In this document: piece after piece, positions 8,615-16,843 of the stretch
Position numbering within the stretch: position 1 is the first letter of the stretch
Layout: every line of letters begins with the position of its first letter
Origin: Plesiocystis pacifica SIR-1
GTDB lineage: Bacteria > Myxococcota_A > Polyangia > Nannocystales > Nannocystaceae
DNA length: 61,669 nt
NCBI RefSeq assembly: GCF_000170895.1
Contig: NZ_ABCS01000063.1
Location: forward strand, 1-61,669
Reading direction: 5' to 3'
Notes under the pieces: model-generated
Databases searched by the model: none
The model's input: only the letters and a program-made list of their open reading frames with translations
What the model was told of the DNA's origin: nothing
Position numbers and translations under genes: made by a program

Positions 8615-9787
8615 ATGACCAAGGCGACGAGCAACGGACGCACCGACGTTGGTCGAGTGCGGGGCAACAACGAAGACAGCCTCCTGCTCCTCGACGAGCT
8701 CGGCTTCTACGCCGTCGCGGACGGCGTGGGCGGTCGGGCAGCGGGCGAGGTGGCCTCGCGGCTCGCGGTCGACTCCGCGGCTGAGTTCATTCGGGCCTGG
8801 CGCGCCAACCCAGAGCTCAGCCTGGTCGAGGCCGCCCAGGGCGCGGTCGAGGCGGCCTGCCGCGCGGTCTACCAGCGAGCCGAGAGCAGCCCTCGCCTGC
8901 GGGGCATGCTCTCGACCCTGACCCTCGTGGTGATCGACGAGGACAGCGCAGCGATGGCGCACGTCGGGGACAGTCGGCTGTACCTGGTCCGGGACGGGCG
9001 AGTCGACCAGCTGTCGACCGATCACACCCTCGCCGCGGAGTTCGCCCGGCGGGGGCTGATCGACCGCGGTGAGGTCGAGAGCCATACCTTCGCCCACACG
9101 CTGACGCGCACGGTCGGAGAGCAGCCTCTCGTGGTCGTGGATACCCTCGAGTTCGAGCTCGTCCACGGGGACGTCCTGGTGTTGACGACCGACGGGGTCA
9201 ACCCCGTCATGCGAGAGCCCCAGTGGGTGCTCGCGCGACTCGACCAGGGCGGACGGCTCGCAGATCAACTGATCGAAGCGGCGAACGCTGCGGGCGGCCG
9301 GGACAACTCCAGCGTCGTCGTCGTCCGTCCTCGGGGCGTCAAGCTGAGCGCCCGAAGCGCTGCCGACTACCTGCGCGCCGCGGAGCCATTCTCTCGGCTA
9401 TCGACCGCGGGGATGCTCTCGCTTGTCTCCGCCGGCCAGGTCCGGAAGGTGGCCAATGACGAGGTCGTGTTCGAGGAGGGTGGACGGGTCGATCGCATGG
9501 TCGTCGTGCTCGAGGGCAAGCTCGGGTGGACGGTAGGCGAGAGCTCGCGGCGCCTCGGCCCAGGGGAGTGCATGGGCATCAGCGCGCTCTTCCAGCCCGC
9601 GACCTGCCCTGGGACGCTGATCGGCCACGGCAAGGCCCAGATCTTGGTCCTCGACGGGCGGCAGCTCGGACGCATCATTCGCCGGCGCCCGCGGCTCGGG
9701 AGCGCCGTGATGCGCGGCCTGAGCGTGACGCTCGCCGAGCTCGTCCAAACGCGAGGGGACGAGCCCCTCTCCGCGCGCGGGTTTTGA
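8615..9787 (+). CDS. PP2C protein phosphatase with C-terminal cyclic-nucleotide-binding-like domain
   Basis: A 390-aa cytoplasmic Ser/Thr phosphatase of the Stp1/PrpC type. The N-terminal 240 residues carry the metal-binding motifs (VRGNNEDS, D21; VADGVGG, D36; MAHVGDSRLYLV; LTTDGV; GGRDNSS). Residues about 250-375 look like a cNMP-binding/CRP-type beta-roll (EPFSRLSTAG, VVFEEGGRVDRMVVVLEG, LGPGECMG). This implies that a small ligand, or only the fold, controls phosphatase activity. It is the last gene of the plus-strand ligase operon and meets the DyP gene tail to tail with a 7-nt gap. It could regulate the cluster after translation, or be an unrelated passenger. Confidence 0.88.
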   Translation: MTKATSNGRTDVGRVRGNNEDSLLLLDELGFYAVADGVGGRAAGEVASRLAVDSAAEFIRAWRANPELSLVEAAQGAVEAACRAVYQRAESSPRLRGMLSTLTLVVIDEDSAAMAHVGDSRLYLVRDGRVDQLSTDHTLAAEFARRGLIDRGEVESHTFAHTLTRTVGEQPLVVVDTLEFELVHGDVLVLTTDGVNPVMREPQWVLARLDQGGRLADQLIEAANAAGGRDNSSVVVVRPRGVKLSARSAADYLRAAEPFSRLSTAGMLSLVSAGQVRKVANDEVVFEEGGRVDRMVVVLEGKLGWTVGESSRRLGPGECMGISALFQPATCPGTLIGHGKAQILVLDGRQLGRIIRRRPRLGSAVMRGLSVTLAELVQTRGDEPLSARGF

Positions 9788-9794
9788 GCTTTGG

Positions 9795-11342
9795 CTAGCC
9801 CGGAGCGCCGCTCGGCTCGGGCGCTGGAGCGGGGGACTTCTCGCAACCATCGCCGCCGTTCTCGTCGGGCTGGCCGCTCTCGCACTCGCCCCCCTCTTGG
9901 TCCCACTCGATGCTCTTGGCGATGTCGTAGAGCGCGTCGATGCTGGGCAGCAGGAAGTAGGCCCCGCCCTTGGTGGTCACGAAGGTCGGCAGCTTCCAGG
10001 CGATCACCGGCGCCTCGTTGCGCTTGCCCGAGGGGATGAGGAACTTGGCCCCCGCGGTCTGCGTGGCGATGAGCGGGTCGCGGTCCTCGGGGATGGTCAG
10101 GTGCGTCGAGGACAGCACCTCGTCGACCCAGTTTTGCTGCACGAACTCGAACTGCCGGGAGATGTCGGCGTTGATGACCACGAACAAGATGCCCCGGTCC
10201 TGGCCGTCGTCGGCCTGGCCGGCGGGCAGGAAGGGCCCGTAGGGCGTGGCCCGGCGGATGATCCGGTGCAGCTTGGTCTGCGAGGTCAGCGGCCCGCTCG
10301 GGTCGTCGCGGGGGTTGTTGCGGCGGATGTGCGCGCCGAAGGGGCAGGCCGTCCCGTCCTTGTCGTCGGTGTAGCGGAAGTCGTTGTTGCGCTTGGGGTT
10401 GGCGGCCAGGCGCTCGTTGTCCTTGCGCGGCGAGAGCACCAGGGGCGCGCCGCTGGGCCAGCGCCCGATCATCTTGGAGCCGACGAACTCCGCCGACTCG
10501 CCGCGCTGGCGCCCGACCTCGGCGGTGTACTCGTGGAAGCGCGCGACGTGCTGGGCGAGCTTGCGGAACACCATGAAGCTGCCGTTCTTGAACAGCTGCG
10601 AGCCGAACTGCACCTGGCCCGACTCGTCGATGTGCCCGAGCACGAACTCCCCCGGCTGCAGCGGCGACCAGCCCCGGCGCTTGCCCGGGGTCCCGTCGCC
10701 GGGGAAGGACTCGAGCCCCGAGCCGAGCACCGCGGGCTGGGCGATGCCGTCGGTGTAGCCGAAGTGCTCCTTGCCCTCGAGGGGGGCGTCGAAGTGCTGG
10801 CCCCGCTCCTCGAACACCAGCGCCACCCCGGCCGTGTTGGCCAGGCGCTGATCCACCTCTCCGCGCAGGGTGTCGAGGCTGCCCCGGTCCCCGCTGGCGA
10901 GGCTGATGACCGCGTGCAGGCGCTCGCGGTAGCCGGACTCCCAGTGCTCGGGGGCGCTGGGGCCCCGGTCGCCGAGGATCGACTCGGCGCGCTCGAGCAT
11001 GCCGCACTTGAAGGCCTCGATGGCGCCCGTGGCCTCGTGATCGCGCTCGTCGAGGGCGCGGGCGTTGCCCCCGAGCCCGAGCAGCTCGAGGCAGGCGTAG
11101 CTGAGCCCGATGTTGAGCACGGCGACGGGGCACGGGCCGACCTTGGCCGGGTCTTGCTTGGCCCCGCTGCGCGCCTGGTCGTAGGCCTCGCAGCTGGTGA
11201 CCAGGGGGTAGAGGGCGTCGATCAACGCCCGGCACGCGCGGTCGCTGGCGAACTGGAGGAAGAGGTACTGGACGAACTTGGGCGCCTCGCCTTGGCGAAA
11301 GCCCCGCAGGACGTTGCTCTGGACTTGAGCTAGCTCGAGCAT
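9795..11342 (-). CDS. DyP-type haem peroxidase
   Basis: A 515-aa dye-decolorising peroxidase. The GxxDG motif is HFGYTDGIAQP with the distal Asp at D198, the proximal haem ligand is H338 in GAHIRRNNP, and the Arg in HRIIRRATPYG (about 363-364) fits the distal Arg. At about 500 residues it belongs with the longer, fungal-like DyPs rather than the about 300-residue bacterial ones. There is no signal peptide at the N-terminus (MLELAQVQSNVLRGF). The last 35 residues are a Gly/Glu/Pro-rich tail with two Cys. It is the last gene of a three-gene operon, 21 nt after the duplicated-domain protein. Confidence 0.92.
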   Translation of the reverse strand: MLELAQVQSNVLRGFRQGEAPKFVQYLFLQFASDRACRALIDALYPLVTSCEAYDQARSGAKQDPAKVGPCPVAVLNIGLSYACLELLGLGGNARALDERDHEATGAIEAFKCGMLERAESILGDRGPSAPEHWESGYRERLHAVISLASGDRGSLDTLRGEVDQRLANTAGVALVFEERGQHFDAPLEGKEHFGYTDGIAQPAVLGSGLESFPGDGTPGKRRGWSPLQPGEFVLGHIDESGQVQFGSQLFKNGSFMVFRKLAQHVARFHEYTAEVGRQRGESAEFVGSKMIGRWPSGAPLVLSPRKDNERLAANPKRNNDFRYTDDKDGTACPFGAHIRRNNPRDDPSGPLTSQTKLHRIIRRATPYGPFLPAGQADDGQDRGILFVVINADISRQFEFVQQNWVDEVLSSTHLTIPEDRDPLIATQTAGAKFLIPSGKRNEAPVIAWKLPTFVTTKGGAYFLLPSIDALYDIAKSIEWDQEGGECESGQPDENGGDGCEKSPAPAPEPSGAPG

Positions 11343-11363
11343 GGGTCTGGTCTCGCTCTGGGG

Positions 11364-12623
11364 TCAGGTCAGCAGCAGCTGATTCTCGTAGAGGAAGCGA
11401 TCGAGCTTCTTGCGCAGCTTGGGATCGTCGGGGTCGACGCGCTTGCGGAAGCACTCCAGCTCGTCCGCGAGGGCGAGGCTGGACTGGATCTCGAGCAGGG
11501 TGTGGTTGAGGTAGGAGCCGCCGAAGGCGTTGGTCTGGAGCTCGTGGCTGCGCAGGAAGTCCTTGAACTGGGCCACGTCCTGGGAGCCGGCGAGGGGGTA
11601 GCCGATGCAGGCCCCGAACACCTGGTCGATCTCCTTGGCGATGCGCGTGCCGAAGTCCTCGACGTACTGGATGAAGTCGCCGTCGTAGACGCTGGCGAAC
11701 AGCATCTGGTCGCCGTTGATGATGCTGACCCGGGCGAAGTGCAGGGTCGGCAGGTTCTCGAGCGGGCGCAGGCCCAGGTCGATGGTCGCCCAGGTGCCCA
11801 GGCGCAGGGTCCGTTGGACCTTGCGCAGCTCGCCGGGCTTGACCCGCGCGAGCAGGGTGAAGGGGTTGACCCGGCCCTTCCCGACGATCGGCTCCATGCG
11901 CAGCAGGGTCTTCGAGGTCACGTCGAGGTCCGCCGCCTTTTGGCCCTGACGCTGGAGCGCGAGCTTGGGCAGCATCACGACCAGGTGCGGGTCGTTCCAA
12001 AACGGCTCGTAGAGCGCCCGCAGCTCCGCCCCGGTCTCGCCCTGGCTGCGCTGCAGGAAGGTCAGGAAGTTCTCGCGCAAGGTCAGGGCGTCGCGGATGA
12101 CCGGCTGCGACTCGTTGTAGGCCCGGTAGTAGAGCTCGACGCAGATCTTGTTGTCCCAGATCCACTGGTTGAGCGCGGGCGTGTCCGCGGCTCCGCCGGG
12201 GGGGTAGCCCTCGCACAGCTCGAAGATGGGATCGACGCCGGCGGCGTTGTCCGAGAGCATGCGGATCGACTGCTCGTAGCGGTCGTAGATGACCATGACG
12301 AACAGCGAGCGCTGGTCGGTGGTGAACAGCCGCGCGTAGTGGATGCCGGCGGCGGGGACCTCGAAGGGATCGAGGTCCCCGTCGAGCAGCGCCCGCAGCT
12401 CGCGGAACTTGCCCTCGCGGATGGTCAGCCGGACCGTGATGGTCCGCGGCCCCGGCTTTTGGGTCGTCGGGGGCTTGGGCCGGACCGGGGAGAAGCAGGG
12501 CTTGCAGCCCATGGTCCCCGCGCTGAGCACGGTCGTCGCGGCCACGCCGACGACGGCGGAGCGCCGCGACAACAGCAGCTCGGGGCGGGCGAGGAGGGGG
12601 GTCAGCTCGTCGTGGTCAGACAT
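11364..12623 (-). CDS. Exported protein with internally duplicated ferredoxin-like domain, DyP partner
   Basis: A 419-aa protein that I cannot assign to a named family. The N-terminus has twin Arg (SRRSAVVG), a hydrophobic stretch and Cys in GTMGC, so it may be a Tat-exported lipoprotein. The rest is an internal duplication. Each half repeats the pattern H-x-A-R, about 10 residues, LF-x3-YD, about 30 residues, D-x2-F-x2-C-x-GYP-x2-G. Examples are IHYARLFTTDQ and CEGYPPGG in half 1, LHFARVSIING and CIGYPLAG in half 2. Two such alpha/beta halves recall the two-domain architecture of DyP itself. The gene lies between the flavin oxidase (29 nt) and DyP (21 nt), so it should act with them. Confidence 0.75.
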   Translation of the reverse strand: MSDHDELTPLLARPELLLSRRSAVVGVAATTVLSAGTMGCKPCFSPVRPKPPTTQKPGPRTITVRLTIREGKFRELRALLDGDLDPFEVPAAGIHYARLFTTDQRSLFVMVIYDRYEQSIRMLSDNAAGVDPIFELCEGYPPGGAADTPALNQWIWDNKICVELYYRAYNESQPVIRDALTLRENFLTFLQRSQGETGAELRALYEPFWNDPHLVVMLPKLALQRQGQKAADLDVTSKTLLRMEPIVGKGRVNPFTLLARVKPGELRKVQRTLRLGTWATIDLGLRPLENLPTLHFARVSIINGDQMLFASVYDGDFIQYVEDFGTRIAKEIDQVFGACIGYPLAGSQDVAQFKDFLRSHELQTNAFGGSYLNHTLLEIQSSLALADELECFRKRVDPDDPKLRKKLDRFLYENQLLLT

Positions 12624-12652
12624 GCTCGGACTCGCGGACAAGGGTGAGCGGC

Positions 12653-14425
12653 CTAGCCCTCGGCGGGCGCGGCTTCGGCTGGGGCGTCCTCGGCTGGCGC
12701 GGCCTCGGCCGGTACCGCCTCGGCCGGTACCGCCTCGACCGCCGGGGCGGCCTGCCGGCACAGGGTCAGCGCCTCGAGGTAGGGGTTGCAAAACACGCCC
12801 TCGGGGTCCCGGGCGGCCCGGAACTGCTCGAAGGCGTCGAGGCGATCGCCCCGGCGCTGGGCCAGGTCGGTCAGGAAGGCCGGGTTGAAGGCCGCCGAGT
12901 AGCCCTCGGCGCTCGCCGGGTCGTAAAAGCCGTACATCTTGCCGTTGTGCGGGAAGCCGCCGAGCTCGACCCAGACCCGCTCGATGTCGGCGAAGAACTC
13001 CAGCAGCTCGGGCGGGTAGGCCTCCGAGGGCACGGCGGCGACGAAGCCGATCATGTCGAGGTTGATGAACAGCGAGTCCTCGTTGGTCGAGTAGGTCCCG
13101 GCCATCGCCGTGTCGCCGCCGCGGATGAAGCGAAACTCCATGGGCGCCGCGAGCAGGAAGTCCTTGGACTCGGCCATGCGCTGGTTGACGGCGTCGAGCC
13201 CCGCCCAGGCCCGGCTCAGCCCCTCGTCGTCGATGTTCGGCAGCTCGATGAAGTAGGACATGAACATCACCCGCGCCGCCGCCGAGAGCCACAGCTCGCG
13301 GTGCTTGCGGTCGGCGTGGTCGGTCTGCATGACGATGACCTCCATCGCGCCGTCGATGAGCACCGAGGCCTCGGCCTCGCTGCCCGCGAGCTGGGCCTTC
13401 TCCTCGACGGCCTCGGCCACCGCCTCGAGGAACTCGCCCTCGTAGGGCGCCCCCCACAGCTCGTTCTCGGCGTAGGTGCAGGCCGACGCGACCTCGTAGC
13501 CCTTGTTCTTTTTCTTCTTCTTGGGGTCGTCGACGACGTCCCAGTACAGCGCCATGAACTTGCGCGAGTAGGGGTTGTAGAACGACTCGATGCGGTCGTG
13601 GGTGGTCAGCAGCTCGCTGTAGGTCGCGACGAAGTCCTCGCGTTTGTGCAGATCGTGGGTCTCGCGGCCGAACACCAACGAGGTCGCGTAGGGGCGCTCT
13701 TGGACCTCGATGGTCACCGAGGTCACCACCCCCAGGGCCCCGAGGGACACCCGCGCGAACTGCATGGGCGAGTAGTCGCCGACCGCGGGGGAGTCGAGGT
13801 CGTAGGTGGTGACCGAGCCATCGGGGCCGACCACGGTGAAGGCCACCGCCGTCTCGGCGAAGATGCCCGAGGCGACCGTGGCCCCGTGCACGTCGACGGC
13901 GGTCATGCCCCCGAGGCTGAAGAAGCCGCCGGCGGTCACGGTCTCGAGCATCAGGTCGTTCTCGACCAAGAAGGCGTCGAGGGCGTCCTCGCGCACGCCC
14001 GCGTTGACGGTGACACGCAGCCTCTCCCGGTCGAGGACGATGTTCTCGTCCCCGCCGCCCAGGTCGGCGTAGCACGACAAGTCGATCAGCCAGGTGTCCG
14101 CCCCGGCCAGGTCCTCGGCCCGGGCCTCGTTGACGACCAGGCCCGGCTGAGAGTGGCGCTGGCCGGACACCCGGACGTGCACGCCCTCGGGGCGCTCACC
14201 GAGGATCCGCTGGAGCTCCTCGAGCTTGGTCGGCGAAAAATAGTAGTTTTTCCCGGACTGCAGCGGCGGGTGAACGAGGTTGTGACTCCAATTTTCCCAC
14301 TCGGGGTTCTGCCTGAGGGGAACGGAGGCGTTGGGATCGTTCTTCAGCGGCTTGTGCCCGCAAGCGGCACACAACGCGACACACAGCACAGTCGGCCAAA
14401 TTTGAATACGCACAGTCCGTTCCAT
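12653..14425 (-). CDS. FAD-linked oxidase (VAO/PCMH type), exported
   Basis: A 590-aa flavin oxidase of the vanillyl-alcohol oxidase family, related to sugar-lactone and cholesterol oxidases. These oxidise an alcohol or similar group and often reduce O2 to H2O2. The FAD domain shows RVSGQRHSQPG (H91, the usual site of covalent FAD attachment), then GGFFSLGGMTAVDVHG and RVSLGALGVVTSV. The C-terminal MYGFYDP fits the active-site region. The N-terminus is a secretion signal ending in ALCAACG, possibly a lipoprotein. The start is at 14425, because the longer frame from 14458 would bury this signal. A Val-Pro-Ala-Glu repeat forms the last 30 residues. It heads the operon that ends in DyP. Confidence 0.85.
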   Translation of the reverse strand: MERTVRIQIWPTVLCVALCAACGHKPLKNDPNASVPLRQNPEWENWSHNLVHPPLQSGKNYYFSPTKLEELQRILGERPEGVHVRVSGQRHSQPGLVVNEARAEDLAGADTWLIDLSCYADLGGGDENIVLDRERLRVTVNAGVREDALDAFLVENDLMLETVTAGGFFSLGGMTAVDVHGATVASGIFAETAVAFTVVGPDGSVTTYDLDSPAVGDYSPMQFARVSLGALGVVTSVTIEVQERPYATSLVFGRETHDLHKREDFVATYSELLTTHDRIESFYNPYSRKFMALYWDVVDDPKKKKKNKGYEVASACTYAENELWGAPYEGEFLEAVAEAVEEKAQLAGSEAEASVLIDGAMEVIVMQTDHADRKHRELWLSAAARVMFMSYFIELPNIDDEGLSRAWAGLDAVNQRMAESKDFLLAAPMEFRFIRGGDTAMAGTYSTNEDSLFINLDMIGFVAAVPSEAYPPELLEFFADIERVWVELGGFPHNGKMYGFYDPASAEGYSAAFNPAFLTDLAQRRGDRLDAFEQFRAARDPEGVFCNPYLEALTLCRQAAPAVEAVPAEAVPAEAAPAEDAPAEAAPAEG

Positions 14426-14570
14426 TCGCGAGGGTTGGGGCCCGCGAGCGCGAACCACGGAGCTTTTCTATCACGGGGTACGGGTCACGCTCCAAGGAAA
14501 CTCGCGCCCAAAGGCTGCGACTTTGGTTTGACCCCAGTCCCGACGCGGTGGAAACTTGGCGGGCAGCACC

Positions 14571-14588
14571 ACCCCCCGCGCGGGGGGT
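14571..14588. repeat. Perfect 18-bp palindrome
   Basis: ACCCCCCGCGCGGGGGGT is its own reverse complement. It lies between the divergently transcribed oxidase operon and the STAS-like gene, 65 bp before the latter's start. No T-run follows and no gene ends here, so an operator or cruciform site is more likely than a terminator. Confidence 0.6.
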
Positions 14589-14653
14589 TCTTCGAAGGCC
14601 GCGTCGCCTGTTCCCCCGTGGGATTGCCTCCTTTCCGACCTCACCCGCCCGTC

Positions 14654-15142
14654 ATGGAAGTCCGCCGAGAGAGCACGAACTTTTGCGTCGCCCGTGATCG
14701 CGCCCTCGTGGTCGTCGTCTGGGGCCGCGACGTCATCGCGGACGACCTCGCGCAGCTCAGCGAGGTCCAGCGCGAGGTCGTCGGCGAGTACGAGCACTGC
14801 GTGGTCACCAGCATCATCCGCGCGGGATTGAGCCTCGCGGTCAAGGAAGACGCCCGCAAGGCCGGCGAGCGCAACCTCGCCGAGTTCGAGGGCTACACCC
14901 TGGGCTCGGCGATGGTCGTCGAGGCCGGCGGCCTGCGGGCCAGCTTCTTCCGCTCGGTGGTCACCGGCATCCAGCTCGTGACCCGCTCGGCCGTGCCCCA
15001 AAAAGTGTTCCACAACATCGACGACTCGATGCGGTGGCTGCTCGCCTTCCCGGGCATCGACCCGAGCACGGCCCAGAGCGTCGACGAGCTCACCGCCGGC
15101 GCTTACGCCCTCGCCGAGCGCTACGGTCAGCCCCTCGACTGA
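14654..15142 (+). CDS. STAS/SpoIIAA-like hypothetical protein
   Basis: A 162-aa cytoplasmic protein with no signal peptide or membrane segment. Alternating beta strands and helices (ALVVVVWG near residues 17-24, HCVVTSII near 48-55, VPQKVFHNIDDSMRWLL near 114-130) resemble the small STAS/SEC14-like proteins common in myxobacteria. These end in a 'VFxxxxxAxxWL' helix and are of unknown role. The phosphorylatable Ser of true anti-anti-sigma factors is not evident. The start is the first ATG after the palindrome at 14571. Its 3' end overlaps the convergent exonuclease gene by 53 nt. The family call is an inference from pattern. Confidence 0.6.
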   Translation: MEVRRESTNFCVARDRALVVVVWGRDVIADDLAQLSEVQREVVGEYEHCVVTSIIRAGLSLAVKEDARKAGERNLAEFEGYTLGSAMVVEAGGLRASFFRSVVTGIQLVTRSAVPQKVFHNIDDSMRWLLAFPGIDPSTAQSVDELTAGAYALAERYGQPLD

Positions 15143-15731
15143 CCGAGCGTCGCTGCCCTGGGGCCTCGCCCGGGGCCGGAATCGGCTGCGCGCCCACGAT
15201 GAAGGGCAGGATCTTCGCGATGTTGCGCGCGTCGTCGATGCCCCGGTGGTGGGTGCCCTCGAGGGGCAGGCCCAGGCGCCGGAGCGCCCCCGCCATGCCG
15301 TAGCGCTTGCGCGTCCCCAGCACCCGCGAGAACCCGGCCTTGAGGTTGAGGTGATCCGTGAACGGCAGGGCCACGCCATGAAAGCGCGCGTCCTGTTCGA
15401 ACTGGCCGCGGTCGTAAGCGCCCCACGAACAAAACCGGGGGCGGCCGCCGTCGTCGTACATGAACGCGCGCAGCTCGGCGATCACCTCGGGGAAGGTCGC
15501 CGCGCCGTCGACCTCGGCCTGGGTGATCGAGGTCAGCTGGCGGCAAAAGGGCGTCAGCGTCCGGTGACGGAGCGGTCGGACGAAGCGCTGGAACTCCCGC
15601 TTGGGGCACAGGGTCTGGCCGTCGACCAGGACCGCGCCGATCTCGATGATCTCCATCTCGCGCCGCGGCACGGCGCCCGCGTCGTCGCAGGTCGCCTCCA
15701 GATCGATGACGAGGTAATCTCGGGTAGTCAT
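15090..15731 (-). CDS. DEDDh 3'-5' exonuclease (KapD/ERI-1 type)
   Basis: A 213-aa RNase T/DnaQ-fold exonuclease. ExoI is VIDLEAT with D10 and E12, ExoII is in GAYDRGQFEQDA, and ExoIII is HHRGIDDARNIA with the catalytic His and Asp five residues apart (DEDDh). The order and spacing match the ERI-1/KapD group, which trims RNA ends, better than the polymerase III epsilon subunit. The start is ATG 15731; the longer frame adds 17 codons overlapping the upstream region. The last 20 residues are Arg-rich and are encoded in the overlap with the convergent STAS-like gene. The gene is divergent from the repeat protein with a 17-bp gap between starts. Confidence 0.88.
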   Translation of the reverse strand: MTTRDYLVIDLEATCDDAGAVPRREMEIIEIGAVLVDGQTLCPKREFQRFVRPLRHRTLTPFCRQLTSITQAEVDGAATFPEVIAELRAFMYDDGGRPRFCSWGAYDRGQFEQDARFHGVALPFTDHLNLKAGFSRVLGTRKRYGMAGALRRLGLPLEGTHHRGIDDARNIAKILPFIVGAQPIPAPGEAPGQRRSVSRGADRSARRGRKRRR

Positions 15732-15748
15732 GTCTGTCACTCCAATCA

Positions 15749-16843
15749 ATGGAGTCGGGTGTGACGCGGCTGTCGATGACACGCTCGGACAAAAAGCCGG
15801 ACAGGTCCAGCCCGCCGGTCGAACCCGGCCCGCCAGCCCACACTGAAGGCCCCTCGGCCGCCCCCTTCGACTGGCGCGACTACGTCGACGCGCTCATCGC
15901 CGAGCGCGGCTCCCTGGCCGCCCTCGCGGCCCACCTGTGCGAGCGCCGCAACCACGCCGAGGACCAGGGCAGCGTCGAGCGGGGGCTCCGGAGGCTGCGC
16001 GAGCGCGGGTCCAGGCCCGGCGGCGTGTGGGGGGACCGAGCCCTGCGCTGCTTTGGCCTGCCCGGGGCGGTCAGCGATCGCGTGCGCTGGATGGGCCAGT
16101 ACCACACGCGCTTCACCGACCTCCCCGTGCCGCTGGCCCAGGAGCTGCTCCGGCCCTGGGACCGCCCGCCGCTGAGCGAGGGGCCGGAGCGGGTGTGGAT
16201 CCTGCTCGGCCAGACCAGCTTGGCCCTGCGCCGCCGAGACCCCGAGGGCGCCGCGGCCCTGCTCGAGCAGGCCGCCCTGCTCGACGCCCGCTGCGAGCCC
16301 ACCGCCCGCGTCGAGCTCGCCCTGGTCGAGGCCTTCGTCTACGCCCGCCGCCACCCCGTGCGCGCGGGCGAGGCCCTCGAGCGCGCCAGCGCCCTGCTCG
16401 ACGAACACCGCGAGGCCCTCGAGCGCGACGCCCCCGAGGACTACGCCTGCCTGTTCGCCCGGCTCATCGACCAGCGCGCCTACCCGCTCAACAAGCCGCC
16501 CAAGGGCCACGGCCGCCCGGTCCACCACGTGGCCCTGGTCCTCTACCAGAGCATCCCCGAGGACGGGCCGCCCTTCGCCCGCTGCCGCCGACACAACGGC
16601 ATGGGCTGGACGCACCTGCACCTCGGCGAGGGGGAGGCCGCCCGCCGCCACGCCCTCGCCAGCGTGCGGGCGGCCGGCGACAGCGGCTCCCTGCGCATGC
16701 GCGCCATGGCCCTGAACCTGCTCGCGGCGACCCTCGAGGCCCGCCACCAGCACGGCGACGCCAGGCAAGCCCGCGCGCGCGCCCAGGCCATCGCCGCCCG
16801 CCTCGAGGACGAGGCCCTGCGCCTGCGCTTCAGGTCTCGATGA
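15749..16843 (+). CDS. Alpha-helical repeat (TPR-like) protein, unknown function
   Basis: A 364-aa protein rich in Ala, Arg, Leu and Glu. Residues about 140-355 form helix pairs of the TPR kind, for example RVWILLGQTSLALRRRD, ARVELALVEAFVYARR and MRAMALNLLAATLEARH. The N-terminal third contains a possible helix-turn-helix-like stretch (GSLAALAAHLCERRNHAED). No signal peptide is present. The start may be ATG 15749 or 15776; the first leaves only 17 bp to the divergent exonuclease. The 3' end overlaps the MarR gene by 14 nt. Function is not recognised; a regulatory or scaffold role would be a guess. Confidence 0.65.
   Translation: MESGVTRLSMTRSDKKPDRSSPPVEPGPPAHTEGPSAAPFDWRDYVDALIAERGSLAALAAHLCERRNHAEDQGSVERGLRRLRERGSRPGGVWGDRALRCFGLPGAVSDRVRWMGQYHTRFTDLPVPLAQELLRPWDRPPLSEGPERVWILLGQTSLALRRRDPEGAAALLEQAALLDARCEPTARVELALVEAFVYARRHPVRAGEALERASALLDEHREALERDAPEDYACLFARLIDQRAYPLNKPPKGHGRPVHHVALVLYQSIPEDGPPFARCRRHNGMGWTHLHLGEGEAARRHALASVRAAGDSGSLRMRAMALNLLAATLEARHQHGDARQARARAQAIAARLEDEALRLRFRSR

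Noticed and set aside
12644..14653. Very long plus-strand open frames opposite the flavin oxidase
   Set aside because: They have no domain sense and follow the third-position GC bias of the real minus-strand gene.
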